From the NCBI RefSeq assembly GCF_000002235.5, contig NW_022145606.1, forward strand, positions 49,691,636 to 49,755,635: DNA of 64,000 nucleotides, given 5' to 3'. The notes under the pieces are model-generated. The model was given only the letters and a program-made list of their open reading frames with translations, searched no databases and was not told the DNA's origin. The translations under genes were made by a program, and so were the position numbers. The DNA comes from Strongylocentrotus purpuratus (Eukaryota; Echinodermata; Echinoidea; Camarodonta; Strongylocentrotidae). Each line of letters opens with the position of its first letter. Position 1 is the stretch's first letter. Positions 1-11,480 of the stretch are shown piece after piece.

Positions 1-386
1 AAGCGACATGAACACAAAGATCTGCAGTGACACAAGTTCGCAGAGTTTTTTGAAAATATTAGAACATTTGATATTTGATCCATGATTTCCCATATTTTAC
101 ACAAATTTATTTATTTCAATTATTAGCAAATGGGCGGCAAAGTTTTTAACTACTAATTGGTGCTACTACAAACAAAAAGTCGTCAAAGGATTCCGGAGAT
201 ATCGCGATCTAAAATTCGATGTCGGATTGGCGTGCCCGCTGCAACTCGCGAAATGGTCATACAAACAACGAGACCTTAATACTTTGTGCACGGAGGTTTA
301 CATCTGATTTATCTAAAAATTCAATCGTTAAAATGTAAGATAATTGGATATTTTGCAAGGAAAAATATCATACAATCAGTTACTAC
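1..386. other. AT-rich non-coding flank
   Basis: I see no gene, repeat array or conserved motif in this stretch. The last eight bases (379-386, GTTACTAC) look like the left target-site copy of the adjoining hAT-like element. Confidence 0.5.
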
Positions 387-1640
387 CAGGGGCGGCAATG
401 TTTAGGGGGAAGGGATCGTCCCCCCCCCCCCCCTGGAAAATTTGAAAAAGTGCACACACAAAAATGTTTGGCAAATGCTGACTAGGCTACAGACGGCAAA
501 ACTTTTTCTTTGTTAGGCTCTGGAGGGCTAAGACGGAGTGCAGTGTTTGGACTAGGCCTAGAAATCTAGGTCTAGATTCTAATAACAATGCAAAAATCTT
601 CTCGCTCGGTCACTAGCTACAATCCCTCGCATATGTCCTTCAAAATTTAGAAGTAAATATTGCGGAAAATTTGTATTTCGTTGGTATCACGTAAGCACAG
701 TTCACAGTTCACACTGTAAGTTTACAAGATTAAGAGTTATAGGGGTCTAGACCTAGAATTTAGAAATAGATCAGTGCTAACAAAATTAATATTCCGCTCG
801 CTCATTTTATTAAGTTTTATTTTTTAGGAGTCCCTTCCAACCTGGTTTTCCAAATATTGTCGCCTGACTTTTTAAAGGGAAATGGTGTACATCTTTCTAA
901 AAAATAGTATTATTAAGTCAAACTCAAGGTCCTTCATTACATGACTAGATCTAGACCTAGATCTTGACAGACTAGAGTCTAATTAAAGTTTACTAAAAGG
1001 TACCTAGATCTAGATCTAGAAACCCTTCGCCTCAGACTGCACACTAATTACCGGCAATGTAAAAGTGAATTGTGAAAAAAAGCATATTGCTTGTTTGTAT
1101 ACTATAATACTGTAATGTTTTAATACAACAAAACTTCAAAAACATGTGAAAGTGTAAGGGGATAGATCTAGACTTCTAGTCACTTCCGTCACCTTCATCC
1201 CTCTCGTACACTCAGGCGCGTACGCAGGGGGGGGGGGGGTTGGGTTGGGGGGTTAACCCCCCCCCCTTGGTATTTTTATGTGTGTAAATCCCCCAAAACC
1301 CTCCTATAACCCCCTCCTTTTTTTTATAATTAAAAAAAAAAAATGACTCCCATGGCTAACCTAAAATAGGTGACCTTCCCCCCCCCCCCAACGGAGCAAA
1401 ATGTCAAATTTTCAAATTTCGAGACCAAAAAAAAAAAAAAAGAAGGTGTCTCTTATCCCCCCCCCCCCCTTATTCAGCGGTCGGCTGAGCCGTTGCGAAA
1501 TTTTCGGCCTGATTTATAAATGTTAAACCCCCCCCCCCCCTTTAAAAAATCCTGCGTTCACTAGATTCTAGATATAGTCTAGGGCCTATGCTCCCTCGCA
1601 CTTTGTCGCCTCGGTCATGAAAAAAAACCCGCCGCCCCTG
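387..1640. mobile_element. hAT-like non-autonomous element
   Basis: The element starts CAGGGGCGGC at 387 and ends with its exact inverse GCCGCCCCTG at 1631-1640. It is flanked by GTTACTAC (379-386) and GTTGGTAC (1641-1648), which match at 6 of 8 positions and so look like an aged 8-bp target-site duplication. An 8-bp duplication with CAGGGGCGG-type ends is typical of hAT non-autonomous elements. The interior has no transposase reading frame. It holds long C/G homopolymers, TAGATC-rich stretches (about 950-1022), and a second end-like motif at about 1213-1232 paired with CCTGCGTTCACTAG near 1550, which may be a nested insertion. Confidence 0.65.
950..1022. repeat. degenerate TAGATC/CTAGAT simple repeat
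   Basis: The stretch is a run of overlapping CTAGATCTAGACCTAG-type hexamers and octamers. The same low-complexity vocabulary recurs at 1919-2033, 36580-36760 and 36809-36860. Confidence 0.6.
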
Positions 1641-2033
1641 GTTGGTACCACTTTTTATTTAAAATTTTGATGACATTTGCTCTCAAAATAAAGATTTACA
1701 AACCCTTGTCGGCAAGTTCATGTTTTTTTTCGGAACGGACGCAAAAGACTACAAAATTTGCCGATCTTTTGTCAATATTTTACTAATTTCACCTTCAATT
1801 CCATACTACCATAGGCCTACACAATTTCGTCTCTCGGTAATTTTAGGTTTCTCTTTCCATTAGTGATATTAGACTTTCGAAATCTTACCGAACTATGGTC
1901 ACACCACCATACATCAATAAAGATCTAGACCTAGATGATGTAGAGCTAGATCTAATAATAGGCCCTGGCCTAGGCCCAGTAGTAGTACTAGGTCTAGTAC
2001 TAGTAGTAGGTCTAGGCCTAGTACTAGTAGTAC
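1641..2033 (-). other. 3' flank of the NLR gene
   Basis: This is the region downstream, on the minus strand, of the NLR stop codon. It contains a candidate minus-strand AATAAA signal (TTTATT at 1654-1659), about 375 bases past the stop. It also holds a dense TAGATC/TAGGCCTAG simple repeat at 1919-2033 that abuts the stop codon. No coding potential is seen. Confidence 0.4.
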
Positions 2034-2573
2034 CTACCCCGAGTTTAAGTACGTTAGTTGTTTAGTGTTGACAAACAGGTCCACCAAGGCTTCTTCGTCT
2101 CTGCCCCTCACACCGGACACATGCAGCCGTTGTTGGTTTTTGGTTTGGTTTTCAAATAGAAGACTAATCCCTCCAATTGTCTCTCCTGGTTCAATTTTCC
2201 TTTCTGTGGTGCGTGCTGTCAAGGTGTGTAGTCTGATATGAACAAAGAACTGTTCATCCATAGCCCTAGTCTGATTCATAGGCCTGGATGCGGTGGTGAT
2301 CTCAAAAGTGTTGCTCGTCTCTGCAACATCGATATAGACATCGATATCTCTCACTCCCGGTATCGATGGAAGCACTCCTTCGTAGCATTGTGACGTCACT
2401 CTCTCGGCTGATAGATGTGTGACGGTTAGAAGCTCCGGAGGAGATGGAGGGAAACTGAGAGACGAGTCTGAGATGACGAGAGTATCAAACATCAAAAAGT
2501 CTTTGAGGCAGGACCATAGTCCACTCGTCACGTCGGTAGTTAGAGTAGACCCCTCGAACTTTACTGTTCTAAC
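2034..2573 (-). CDS. NLR exon 3: LRR-like C-terminal tail and stop
   Basis: This exon encodes residues 639-817 and a TAG stop at 2034-2036. The acceptor is GAACACCAG|GTTAGA at 2573, preceded by a (CT)n tract (2586-2608 on the plus strand as GA). The peptide starts VRTVKFEGSTLTTDVTSGLW and continues DTLVISDSSLSFPPSPPEL, resembling the leucine-rich segment that follows NACHT in sea urchin NLRs. The second half (VTSQCYEGVLPSIPGVRDIDVYIDV) also resembles that family. It ends after an LRR-like VSGVRGRDEEALVDLF. I assign LRR-like by pattern only. Confidence 0.7.
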   Translation of the reverse strand, partial: VRTVKFEGSTLTTDVTSGLWSCLKDFLMFDTLVISDSSLSFPPSPPELLTVTHLSAERVTSQCYEGVLPSIPGVRDIDVYIDVAETSNTFEITTASRPMNQTRAMDEQFFVHIRLHTLTARTTERKIEPGETIGGISLLFENQTKNQQRLHVSGVRGRDEEALVDLFVNTKQLTYLNSG

Positions 2574-5500
2574 CTGGTGTTCAGACAGAGAGAGAGAGAG
2601 AGAGAGAGATAATGGGAGAGAGGCGGGGGGCGGTGAAGAGAAAGAGAGATAGAGACAAATAGTCAGAACAGTTGATGAAAATATCTATTTCATCTCTAGT
2701 CCATAATCTGGCCTGTTCTTATATTTCATCTCTATAATATTCTCTGCACTTACTTCGAGCCGCCCAAGATGGCGTTATCAACGAACTAGTACACCATGCC
2801 TTTTAGCCTGGGGTAGAAGTCCAGAGATCACGTCATAGATTCTGAACTATCTAATGTCTTGTTTTGGTGGTAATCATTAAAGCAAACGAGATTGCAGCCT
2901 GACCCTATCTGAAAATATTATTCGCTAAAGTAATGAAAGCTCCCTTCCCTACTCCTTTACATTCATAAGTTAAAGATGTATTCTCTTCCATGTTAAATAT
3001 AGAGTTCCTTTGTTTTACATAAGCTACTTGCTTTTAATGACTGAGTCTCATCATTTTCCCTATAGGAATAGGCCCAGGACCTAGTAGTATTTGTTTGCAT
3101 TATTTTTCTCGTTTCTTGAATGCAGTACCTTGATCAAGGCCGTAATTGGGCAAAGATAGAATAATTATGATAATGAATCATACGTCTTGATCATTTTATC
3201 ATGCATTATTATTTATGAAGATGCCGTCAATCAATCAATAATCTATTAAAACAATCTTACCCCTTTGACTTATAGTTATAGCGGAGGGATGGAAACTTAA
3301 TCAATCTTTATGAAATTATTATTGTAAACACATTTTGTCAAATGAAAATGTGCATACCTGACGTTTAAGTTGCTTTGGAAGATTTTGCATCCCAACGACG
3401 GTGTAGACAGTCGGTGACTTTAGAACAATACTCTCTGCATTCACACATCTTTGAACCAACGAAGACACATTTTGTTGAGTACCCTTGGTCTCTGATGAGC
3501 AGTCAAGGAGAATGCGATATCGCTCGCTCTCATCCAAAAAGCAGTTGGAAAGGAGCGCCTCCATTATTCGTATGCAAAGGCTGTTATCTGTGCCAGCAGC
3601 AAATCGGATGAGATTCTCATAGTCACCGATGTTTGCTTTGATGTTTCGTAGCAGTCTGTCCAACTTAGAAATCTTCAGTCGTAACATATATTTCTTCGTT
3701 TTAGCAGCAAGGTATTTCCCAGCAGAGTGTTCCTGAACGAGTTTATGATAAAACTCAATGGTCGTGGATGTGGCCTTGTGGGATCGTGGGAGCCTTGTCT
3801 TTGGAATCGTCGTCTTGGATAATATCCCAAGCTCACATGCCCTCTCAAGGATAGCGGGAACTCTTCGGAATTCATGGTGCGTAAAAACAATTTTTTTAGA
3901 GTCATCGAGTAGACCAGCTAAAGCAACCTTACCCAGCTTACAAATTATTTCGATTAGTTCTTCTTCTGTTATGTTGTATGTTGATGTTGCTCGGGCATTG
4001 GCATGGTGCATCAGAAAATCATTCACGCTATCTAATAATTCTGTTTGAGTTGCAATTTCAGTGTTCAAACTCCCCTCGCTCCATAGGTGACACACCATGA
4101 GACAAAATAAAGGTGTTTTAACAAGTTCATTAATCAGTGGTTGGTCATCAAGGTAAACCTTCAGACCATGTCCATGTCCACCACAAGGATTCGAAGTCGA
4201 AGCAAAGAACTTGTCGATGTACTCTCGTGAGCTCTCTTGCGAGAATCCTTCGATCCACATCTTTGTGTATACCCTTGGAAGTTCCGCTTGATTGAAGAAA
4301 TTCTCTAGGTGAGGGCGCGTTGTTACAAGGACCCGGCACTCTGGAAATTCCTCCCAGCTGATTACACTGACAATGTTGCTCCCTAAGCTCCGGTTTGAAG
4401 AAGAAATACCGGCATACTCATCTAGCCCGTCTAGTATGATGTGACAGATTCCCTGATTCTCTCTAATGAAACTCTCCAGACCTTCTGGTGTGAGATCATT
4501 AACATCACTCAAAAGCTGGGATTTGATAGCTTCTCCGATCGATGTAAGCTGACTTGTGTTTCGGAATTTCACAACAAACAGAAGTGGCAGTAGTTCTAAT
4601 GCTGTCCCCTTTTCCCTGTGAACCCAGTCGTAAGCCATCTTAGCGACAGCCGTGGTCTTTCCTCTTCCAGCGGGGGCCGAAATGAGGATTCGAGCTGGCA
4701 GTTCTCCGTTTACTTTCGTTGAAAATATTTCAGCAACAGAACCCTGGAGTATTTCCTTCTTTTTCGTGTCTTGTCCACGAGCGTCCTTCTGCACCATCGT
4801 GACAACAGTATGCATATCTTTGAACTCAGCATAATCAGTTTGATCCCACGGTTTCATTTGAATTTTGCACAATTGATTTCTGTACTTATTCTCCAACTTT
4901 TCGCGACATCGCTGAACAGTCAATGATGCCGAGATCTTCTTACTGTAGATATCTGGAATGATACAATCATATATAAAACCGAATATTATTATACTCCCAT
5001 GATCTATAAACCCCTTCGCAATTTCTTTTTTTTAGATTCTCGTTGAAACTACGATTTGCCTCTTTTCCATGAAGCAAAGGCCTAGAAACGCACGTAACGC
5101 TGCTGTTATCTTTGATTCGACTGTATAGATCAGTCAGGAAAACTTTCTCCAAATCGGTATTGAAAATAATGGATTTATTTTCTCCTTTTTTTTTTAAAGA
5201 TCTTTTTCAAACAAAAATTAAAGGGCAGAGATAAACGGGGTGAAGGAATATGAAATAATGCTATCCTTTCATATACCATCTTCAAATTTGGTACCAGTGT
5301 CTCGTCAGTTCCCGGACCCTCGCTTCCCAAAGGACAAATTGATGTTGTCATAAATTTTACCTGGATCACCTAATATCCCCTTATTTGGTGTCACCCTGAG
5401 ATGTGTATCAGCAAGCATTACTAGCTTAGCGTCAATGAGAGCTTGTTCCAGTATATGATGCTGGTCGCAAGGCTTCACGGTCTGTCTCCAGTCAAACAGC

Positions 5501-5681
5501 ATCGCACGTGTTCCCTTGCAAGTCACTAGTCCTTCTATCCTGTTGGTCTCTGTGTATCTATTTATTTCTGCGACCTTGAATCCGAGTGTTCGTCCTAAGG
5601 CCTCCATCTGCTCACCCGTCTCGATGTCTTCAGCCAACTTGAAGAGAAGATCATCGGAAATACCTCCATGAACCGCCATAC
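2034..5681 (-). CDS. Death-NACHT NLR-type receptor, three exons
   Basis: The minus-strand gene assembles from three exons: 5361-5681, 3358-4952 and 2034-2573. All junctions are GT-AG and the phases match (1, then 0). From the ATG at 5677-5679 the coding length is 2454 nt, exactly 818 codons with the stop. The predicted 817-residue protein has a Death domain (about 6-94), a NACHT NTPase (Walker A APAGRGKT at 199-206, Walker B IILDGLDEY at 278-286) and a short LRR-like tail (639-817). Proteins of this layout form the large sea urchin NLR family of cytosolic innate immune sensors; NACHT would drive nucleotide-dependent oligomerisation and Death would recruit signalling partners. The tail is short for the family, with one to a few LRR-like segments, so ligand sensing may be reduced. 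The exon begins GT before ATG, so a 5' untranslated exon probably lies upstream. Confidence 0.85.
2574..3357 (-). other. NLR intron 2
   Basis: A 784-bp intron lies between the NACHT and LRR-like exons. It carries a (GA)n microsatellite near the acceptor (2586-2608 on the plus strand), which reads as a polypyrimidine tract on the gene strand. Nothing else is recognisable. Confidence 0.7.
3358..4952 (-). CDS. NLR exon 2: NACHT ATPase and winged-helix region
   Basis: The single 1595-nt exon encodes residues 107 (split codon) to 638. It opens with IYSKKISASLTVQRCREKLE, a linker, then the NACHT NTPase: P-loop APAGRGKTTAVAK and Walker B HIILDGLDEY. A sensor-1-like VLVTTRPH follows about 45 residues later, then helical regions with PLFCLMVCHLW, which is typical of NACHT ARC/winged-helix parts. 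The acceptor is CATTCCAG|ATATC at 4952. The donor CGTCAG|GTATGC is at 3358/3357, phase 0. No stop or frame break interrupts the exon. Confidence 0.85.
4953..5360 (-). other. NLR intron 1
   Basis: A 408-bp phase-1 intron separates the Death and NACHT exons. It is AT-rich, with a T-run near 5185-5197, and holds no other feature. Confidence 0.75.
5361..5681 (-). CDS. NLR exon 1: Death domain
   Basis: This exon encodes residues 1-106 and the first base of codon 107. The peptide starts MAVHGGISDDLLFKLAEDIE and continues with LGRTLGFKVAEINRY and MLFDWRQ. This is the six-helix Death-fold pattern, including a Trp late in the domain (W64). The acceptor is CCCATAG on the minus strand ending at 5682, with a T-rich tract upstream. 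The donor CCAG|GTAAAA falls at 5361/5360. ATG 5677-5679 is the first ATG in the open frame, so it is taken as the start. Confidence 0.82.
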
Positions 5682-5834
5682 CTATGGGGAAAATAAACAA
5701 AAGTAAAGATTAAGAAACTTATTATGAGCATGAATGAATTGATCCTCATTTAACAAAATGATCGTGCTTGTTTCCATTGATATAAAGTTCCCCTTCTATT
5801 GATAAGTCACTGTAACTTAATACGTAGAATCCAT

Positions 5835-8134
5835 GACACATGCTCCGCCGACGATTGCTCCCCCGACAGTTACTCGGCACTATTGCTCCGTGGCATTTGC
5901 TCCGACATTTGCTCCTCTGACAATTGCTCCTCCGACAATTTCTCCGCCGACATTTGCTCCTACGACAATTGCTCCTCCGACATTTGCTCCGCCGACAATT
6001 GCTCCTCCGACATTTGCTCTGCCGTCAATAGGTCCTCAAAAAAAGAAAATTGCCCCGTGGATAACAAATGTTCCTACGACGAATGCTTCGGTGACAATAT
6101 TTCTTTCATGGGTTATTTTTTATTTATTTTTTTATTTGACTTCTTTTGTTGTTGTTATTCAGGGCCGTAGCCAGCATTGTGAGAAAGGGGATGCGTTTTA
6201 ATTCCCCAATAAGGAGACACAGATGGAAAAAAGTGATAAACGTTTGCGAAAGACGCAATCCTTCTTTTTTTGGGGGGGGGGGGGGGGAGAAGGTGCAGAA
6301 GCTTTTAGGGATTAATCGATAAAATTTTCTCAACCTTGAGTCGACCTTCTTTTAACACATTTTTTGTTTTCTTTCTTGGGCACAATTATATTTAAGGTAA
6401 TATTTATTCCGTTTTGGTAAGCGATGGTTTATAGCGAGATAGAGATAGAGAGAGCTCAAATGTAGACTTAATATTAACATTGAATAGCATCTTCCTGCTT
6501 AATTTCCCTCCTTAATTAAATGTTTATACCATAATCTGGGGAGCGAGCGATTTAAACGAAATAATTATTTTCAACAATAATGAGTATCAAACAGATTTTT
6601 CTTGCTGCGGGACGGGTCGGGTACATACATAGTTAAAGGTAAAGACCAGTATTGGAAACGCCCAAATTTCAAAAAATGGAATGGAAGCTCTTATTACCAA
6701 TCATGTGAAAGAATATGTTTTGAATAATACATGATGATAACAATTTTGCCGGGAAATCGCCTACTAATTGATATATTTGGTAAATTAGATTATCTATTGG
6801 GATGTGAGAGATAAAAACGCACGTGTCGCGCACGTGTGCGTAGTCCCATATACATATTTATGTGTACAGTGCTTGTAACTTTATGAAGACTGGGCCAAAT
6901 TTCTTATCATGTTGATGATTCCAGAACCTTGCAGTACATCTATGCTAGATGATCAACCTTTTCTGATCGATTTCACAACGTTTCTTTCGCAATGCAATCG
7001 CATGACCATAACTGGTCTTTAACTTTAAGGCGATGTCATCTTCATTTCAACGAGCGGTTGTAAGATTATTTTATATTGTATATAGCATTTACCTGCCTTC
7101 CGCCCTTCTTCGTCAAATGAAAATGTTTAAATTTATAATCGCGAGTGAGCGTAGCAAGTGAGCGATTTGTTAACACTTCTCTTTTAATAAATGAGTATAG
7201 GTATTTTTTCCCCATTAAGTAACTATGTCCTCTTGCCCCGTGAAAGGGAGGGCACAAACACATTTAAGGGGACACTGTTTGTTTGTTTTTTGACTAACAA
7301 GGAAGGTAAAAATCAAAGGTTATAATATTGAATGGAATCTTCCTACATTACGCCCCTTTTTAGTTAAATGGGCAAGTATTATTTCAGGGTTATTGTTTAT
7401 TCCTTGTTGGCGAGCGAGCCTAGCGAATGGTCGAAATTCTTTGGCTTGCCATTTCATATTGAAAATCATCTGCGTGCCTAGCATCACTTATTAATCACGG
7501 ATGTACAAAACGTATTACGAACATTACGAACATAAGCTAGTGTAGCGAGCAAGCGAATTTTCATCCTTTTCATATAATAACTGAACAACTATCTGCCTGC
7601 CTACCACCCCTTTTCTTAATCAATGATTATTGCATGAGCATTTAGGCTTACATTTCATACTCCATTTTATTTCTCCTTTTATTTCTCACTTTCCCCGACG
7701 TGTCGCGACGCCGGCACAATTTACCGACATTTATTATACCGATAACGTTTTTGACACAAAGTTTAATATAGGCCAATGCAAAAATATGGAAAATAAATCT
7801 TCCTATAGTCTATTTTGTTTTGTTTTTTCCCTTGACTTTACCCTTTTCTTTTCTCTTTTGTTTTCGCTCCAAAAGGAAGCATTCGTCTTTTACGGGGCAT
7901 TCCTGATAGTCTGAGACGTCAGCAGAGCATTAATTCAACGGTGTACTTTTGGGGAGAAACGATTATTGTCGTAGGAGCAAATGTCGGAGGAGCAATTGTC
8001 GGAGGAGAAAATGTCGGAGGAGCAAATATTGGCGGAGCAATTGTCGGAGGAGAAAATATCGGCGCAGCAAATGTCGGCGGAGCATTTGACGTCGGAGCAA
8101 ATGTCGCGGAGCAAATATCGCTGGAGCATGTGTC
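5835..8134. mobile_element. TU-like foldback element A with 15-bp repeat termini
   Basis: Both ends are arrays of a 15-bp unit (GCTCCTCCGACAATT and variants). The array runs one way at 5835-6035 and in inverted complement at about 7970-8134. The outermost bases match exactly: GACACATGCTCC at 5835-5846 and its inverse GGAGCATGTGTC at 8123-8134. Inner-domain similarity remains, with GCCCCGT..GACGAATGCTTC at both inner edges (about 6052-6090 and, inverted, 7878-7900). This matches the known architecture of sea urchin TU foldback transposons. I could not find a convincing target-site duplication. The interior has no reading frame of note and carries a diverged tandem block (see 6360-7620). Confidence 0.7.
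6360..7620. repeat. diverged interior repeats ending in GCGAGCGAGCG motifs
   Basis: Several copies of a loosely conserved block lie inside element A. Each block has ATTGAATNGCATCTTCCTGC, then a C-rich piece, AGTTAAATGGGCAAGTAT and TTTATTCC. It ends in GCGAGCGAGC(G/C)TAGCGA, seen near 6537-6550, 7140-7170, 7408-7428 and 7541-7556. Spacing is uneven (about 130-600 bp), so this is an old, decayed tandem array. Confidence 0.5.
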
Positions 8135-9101
8135 GGGTCACCAATATATATATGCTCTTTTAACGCTCAAACGTAAGCCCCTTTAAACGTCTTCCAACCT
8201 ATGAATTATCGTCCTTTAATTCTTATACCCTTTTTAAACTAAAAGAATGGCAAGGTAATCGTTTTCCACTTTGTTTAAGAACGTAAAGGTGTAATCAGTG
8301 AGTGCTTTTACAAATCAAGGCAACTTCGCGGGATATGTAAATCGCTTAAAAGGAGACAAAAACACAATTCGTTCCAAGCCAAGTTGTTTTGCTATGCTCC
8401 TCTCACGAAAACAAAAATATTTATCATAACCTACGTACGTCCTTTTACTTCAAAGTAACTGAGGGCATTTTTCTAGACTTTTCCTAAAGTTACCTCGTTA
8501 CGCTAACTAGGAATAGATATAAATGTTTAAAATATAATATCAATGTCCCATTTCATATTTTCCACTTCGAGATTACCCTAGGTATGTGCCTATTTTCCCC
8601 AAGGTGACCCTTTTTGTTGGTGCTCTCTCCCCACTTTTAAAGACGTTCCGCCGCTCCTGTGCATTGTACATAGATAATAATAAACTTATCAATAATTACA
8701 TAATGCATTACCTGAGAGAGCAAGGATAGGAGTAAAGCCAAATGGTAAAAAAGAGAAATCTTGTGTAAATAGAACAAAAACAAAAATCACATTATTATAG
8801 GAGCCATTATTCATATAGTAAGGGTTTCTAGCTCTTTTTTGTTGAATTAAAACTTTATAAACATTGATTTTAGTAATAATACTATATATTTTTGGTCGAT
8901 TAGAACTTTCAGGTATATTAACTGTTCTTGACACAATATAAGTCGCTGTGCCCCTTTTATAAGGTCATTAATAAGTTAATGTTCCGGGACGATGTAGCAT
9001 GTACAAACGATAATTTCCCCGAATGTGAATCCATCAATATGAAGTCATTACAGATAAACGAAACAAATGCATTTTCTTTACAGCCAGATATTTTCTAGGT
9101 A
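8135..9101. other. AT-rich spacer between the two foldback elements
   Basis: I see nothing supportable as a gene, RNA or repeat array here. Confidence 0.5.
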
Positions 9102-9589
9102 GGTAACTATGGTTCTAGGACAATTACCCCCTGGGCAATCACCCCCCGGAAAATTACCCCCCGGAAAACTACCCCCCAAGGACAATTACCCCCCGGAAAA
9201 TTACCCCCCGGAGAATTACCCCCCGAGGACAATAACCCCCTAAGGACAATTACCCCCCGGAAAATTACCCCCCGGAGAATTACCCCCCAAGGACAATTAC
9301 CCCCCAAGGACAATTACCCCCCGGAAAACTACCCCCCGGAAAATTACCCCCTGAGGACAACTACCCCCGAGGACAATTACCCCCCAAGGACAATTACCCC
9401 CCGGAAAACTACCCCCGAGGACAATAACCCCCCATTTTCCTTTAACTATAATGTATTCAACACCTGGTAGTTGCTGTTTTCTACGAAGAATGTATAAATC
9501 ATCGAATGACGATGGAAACGCCATTAATCGCAACAAAAACAACATCAAGCCCCGCCCCAAGTATTTGGGGGCGTTTCGAGGGTTAATGT

Positions 9590-9930
9590 AGGAGTTAAAT
9601 GGGAAATAAAAATGATTAAAAATGGGGTTGAAATTGAGTGGGGGAGGCTAGAGTATTTAAGATAAGGTAGAGCGTAGCACAAATTGGCGGATGCTCAGGG
9701 GGTAGGGGCATTTAATTACCGTCAGATGAGCATATTCTAATACCTTATTCATGAAACTGGCAGGTCACTAATTGGCGTATGGTCCAAGGGGCGGAGTCCC
9801 CGGAAGCGCAGGGGTTTTAGGCATTCAAATTAAGGTCAGATTACCATCCAGGGGCCAGCCTTAGGTCCTAAGGTGGGGTCCAGGGGGCAGAGCCCCCGGA
9901 AGCTCAGGGGTATGGGCATTTAATTACGGT
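9590..9930. repeat. imperfect tandem repeat with GGGGGCAGAGCCCCCGGAAGC core
   Basis: Two to three copies of a roughly 115-130-bp unit lie here. Each has GGGG(C/T)GGAGTCCCCGGAAGC followed by GCATTTAATTACGGTCA and ATGAGCATA. A diverged inverted relative lies at about 24010-24090 (TTGAGCTTTGGGGGCTCCGC), so this is a dispersed family. Confidence 0.55.
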
Positions 9931-11229
9931 CACATGAGCATACTTTCTTTTCTGTTTCTTTCTATTTAATTTTCTTATATATTGTTTTTCAAAATTGTGT
10001 GGGGGGGGGGGGCTTGAGCCCCCAAGCCCGCTGTTCCGCGGGACCTGACATGTAGGCCTCTAAATAGTAAATAAGCACATTTCTTGCCTGACTGTAAATT
10101 TTGATATTTGTCATTCTCCAACAAACGCATAAAAAGTATAATTTACTAAAAAGTGAGGAAAAATCCCGGAAAATTAGGCCATTTCAGCAACATCTGTAAA
10201 TCACTGGTATCAAATTAGAAAAGAAAAAAATCACTTTTAAAGTTTATTTTGGTGAGGGGGGGGGGGGGTAGCAACTGACTGAATACTTACACCTATGGTG
10301 TCGAGGAGCTCTTTCTTTATTTTTTTGTTCGGTAATAAATAAGGTTAGTTTATGTGGGTGTCACTCAAGCGCGGATATACGGGGGCGACAGACCCCCCCC
10401 CCCCCTCTTTGAAAAAAAAAGAAAGGAAAGGAAAGAAAAAGAAAGGAAAGGAAAAAAGTAAAGAAAGAAGGGCTAAAAACACGAGTTAGAAGTGGACCCA
10501 TCAGGGCGCTCACTTATCCGTATCAGGGGAAAAAATACACGGGGGCTCGGGGTGAATTACCCGAAATGCTAAAAAGAGCCCCCGAAAGTCATAAAAGTAG
10601 CCCCCGAAATTGTTTAAGTATTTTTTCGCCTGATCCGTATATAGAACAAGGCCCTGGGGCAGCTAGCCATACTCCGATATTTGGGTCGTTTTCCGATCAG
10701 AACTAGCCCTAACTATCATTCCAGGATTTTGTTTCAGAACCTGAGACAAAGTTACCCAATCCCTTTAAGTTTCAAAAAGTAGTCTTCATTGACCTGTACA
10801 TAGGCTAAGTTGGCGGGAAAACTGCAACTGATATCCCCCCTTCTTTTCTTTCCTTCCCTTTATCTCCTCTTTTCCCTTTTTTCTTTCCCTTCTCTTCCTT
10901 CTCTCTTTCTTTTTGCTGGGGGGGGGGGGGGGCAACAGCCTGGGAGGCAAAGCCCTTTCGGCCCCCCCCCCCGATCTCCTTCTTTCCTCTTTTGTCTTCT
11001 TCCTTTCCTTTGTCTCATCTTTCCCTTTCCCTTACTCTCCGCTTTACCTTCTCTCTCTCTCTCTCTCTTTTTGTTGGCGGTTGGGGTCAAGGCCCTCTCG
11101 CCCCCCCCCCCTCCCCCCTGGATCCGCGCCGGGAAGACCTGTAGTGTCATCCCCAGCTAGCTGGCAAAGCTGAATATGGGTTATCCAGTCGTTTCATTCA
11201 TTAAGTATAATTATACTTGTATTGAATAT

Positions 11230-11480
11230 GTATACGTGTGGACTAGAGTACGGACATTCGGTGCGGCAGGCGGACTATTGGTGCGAGACCTCTTCCGCAC
11301 AGATTGTCCGTCAGACATTTGAGGCGCGCACGGAATGTCCGACACGGACATTCTACGCGGATAAAATCCGCACCGATCGTCCGCTCTCGATCGATCTCTA
11401 ATAGGCGGACGATCGGTGCGGGTTACATTCTACGCGGTCACACGGGCACCTCGCCGCCGAATGTACACGAATATAAAGTG
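11230..11480. repeat. CpG-rich hairpin block inside element B
   Basis: A CpG-dense island in AT-rich surroundings contains CCGCACCGATCGTCCGC (11368-11384) and its exact inverse GCGGACGATCGGTGCGG (11405-11421), separated by 20 bases. Related fragments (CGGTGCGG, GGACATTCTACGCGG) are scattered on either side, so the block seems to be built from short inverted modules. No protein is encoded. Confidence 0.65.

Noticed and set aside
6162-6180. hAT-type left end CAGGGCCGTAGCCAGC inside element A
   Set aside because: No matching inverted right end or duplication could be found nearby, so it stays an isolated motif.
5838-8140. CRISPR-like array because of regular short repeats
   Set aside because: The repeats are contiguous 15-bp units with no unique spacers, and the genome is eukaryotic.
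10371-11127. Separate hAT-like element nested in element B
   Set aside because: GCGCGGAT-type motifs face each other at 10372 and 11119, but terminal agreement is partial and no 8-bp duplication abuts them.
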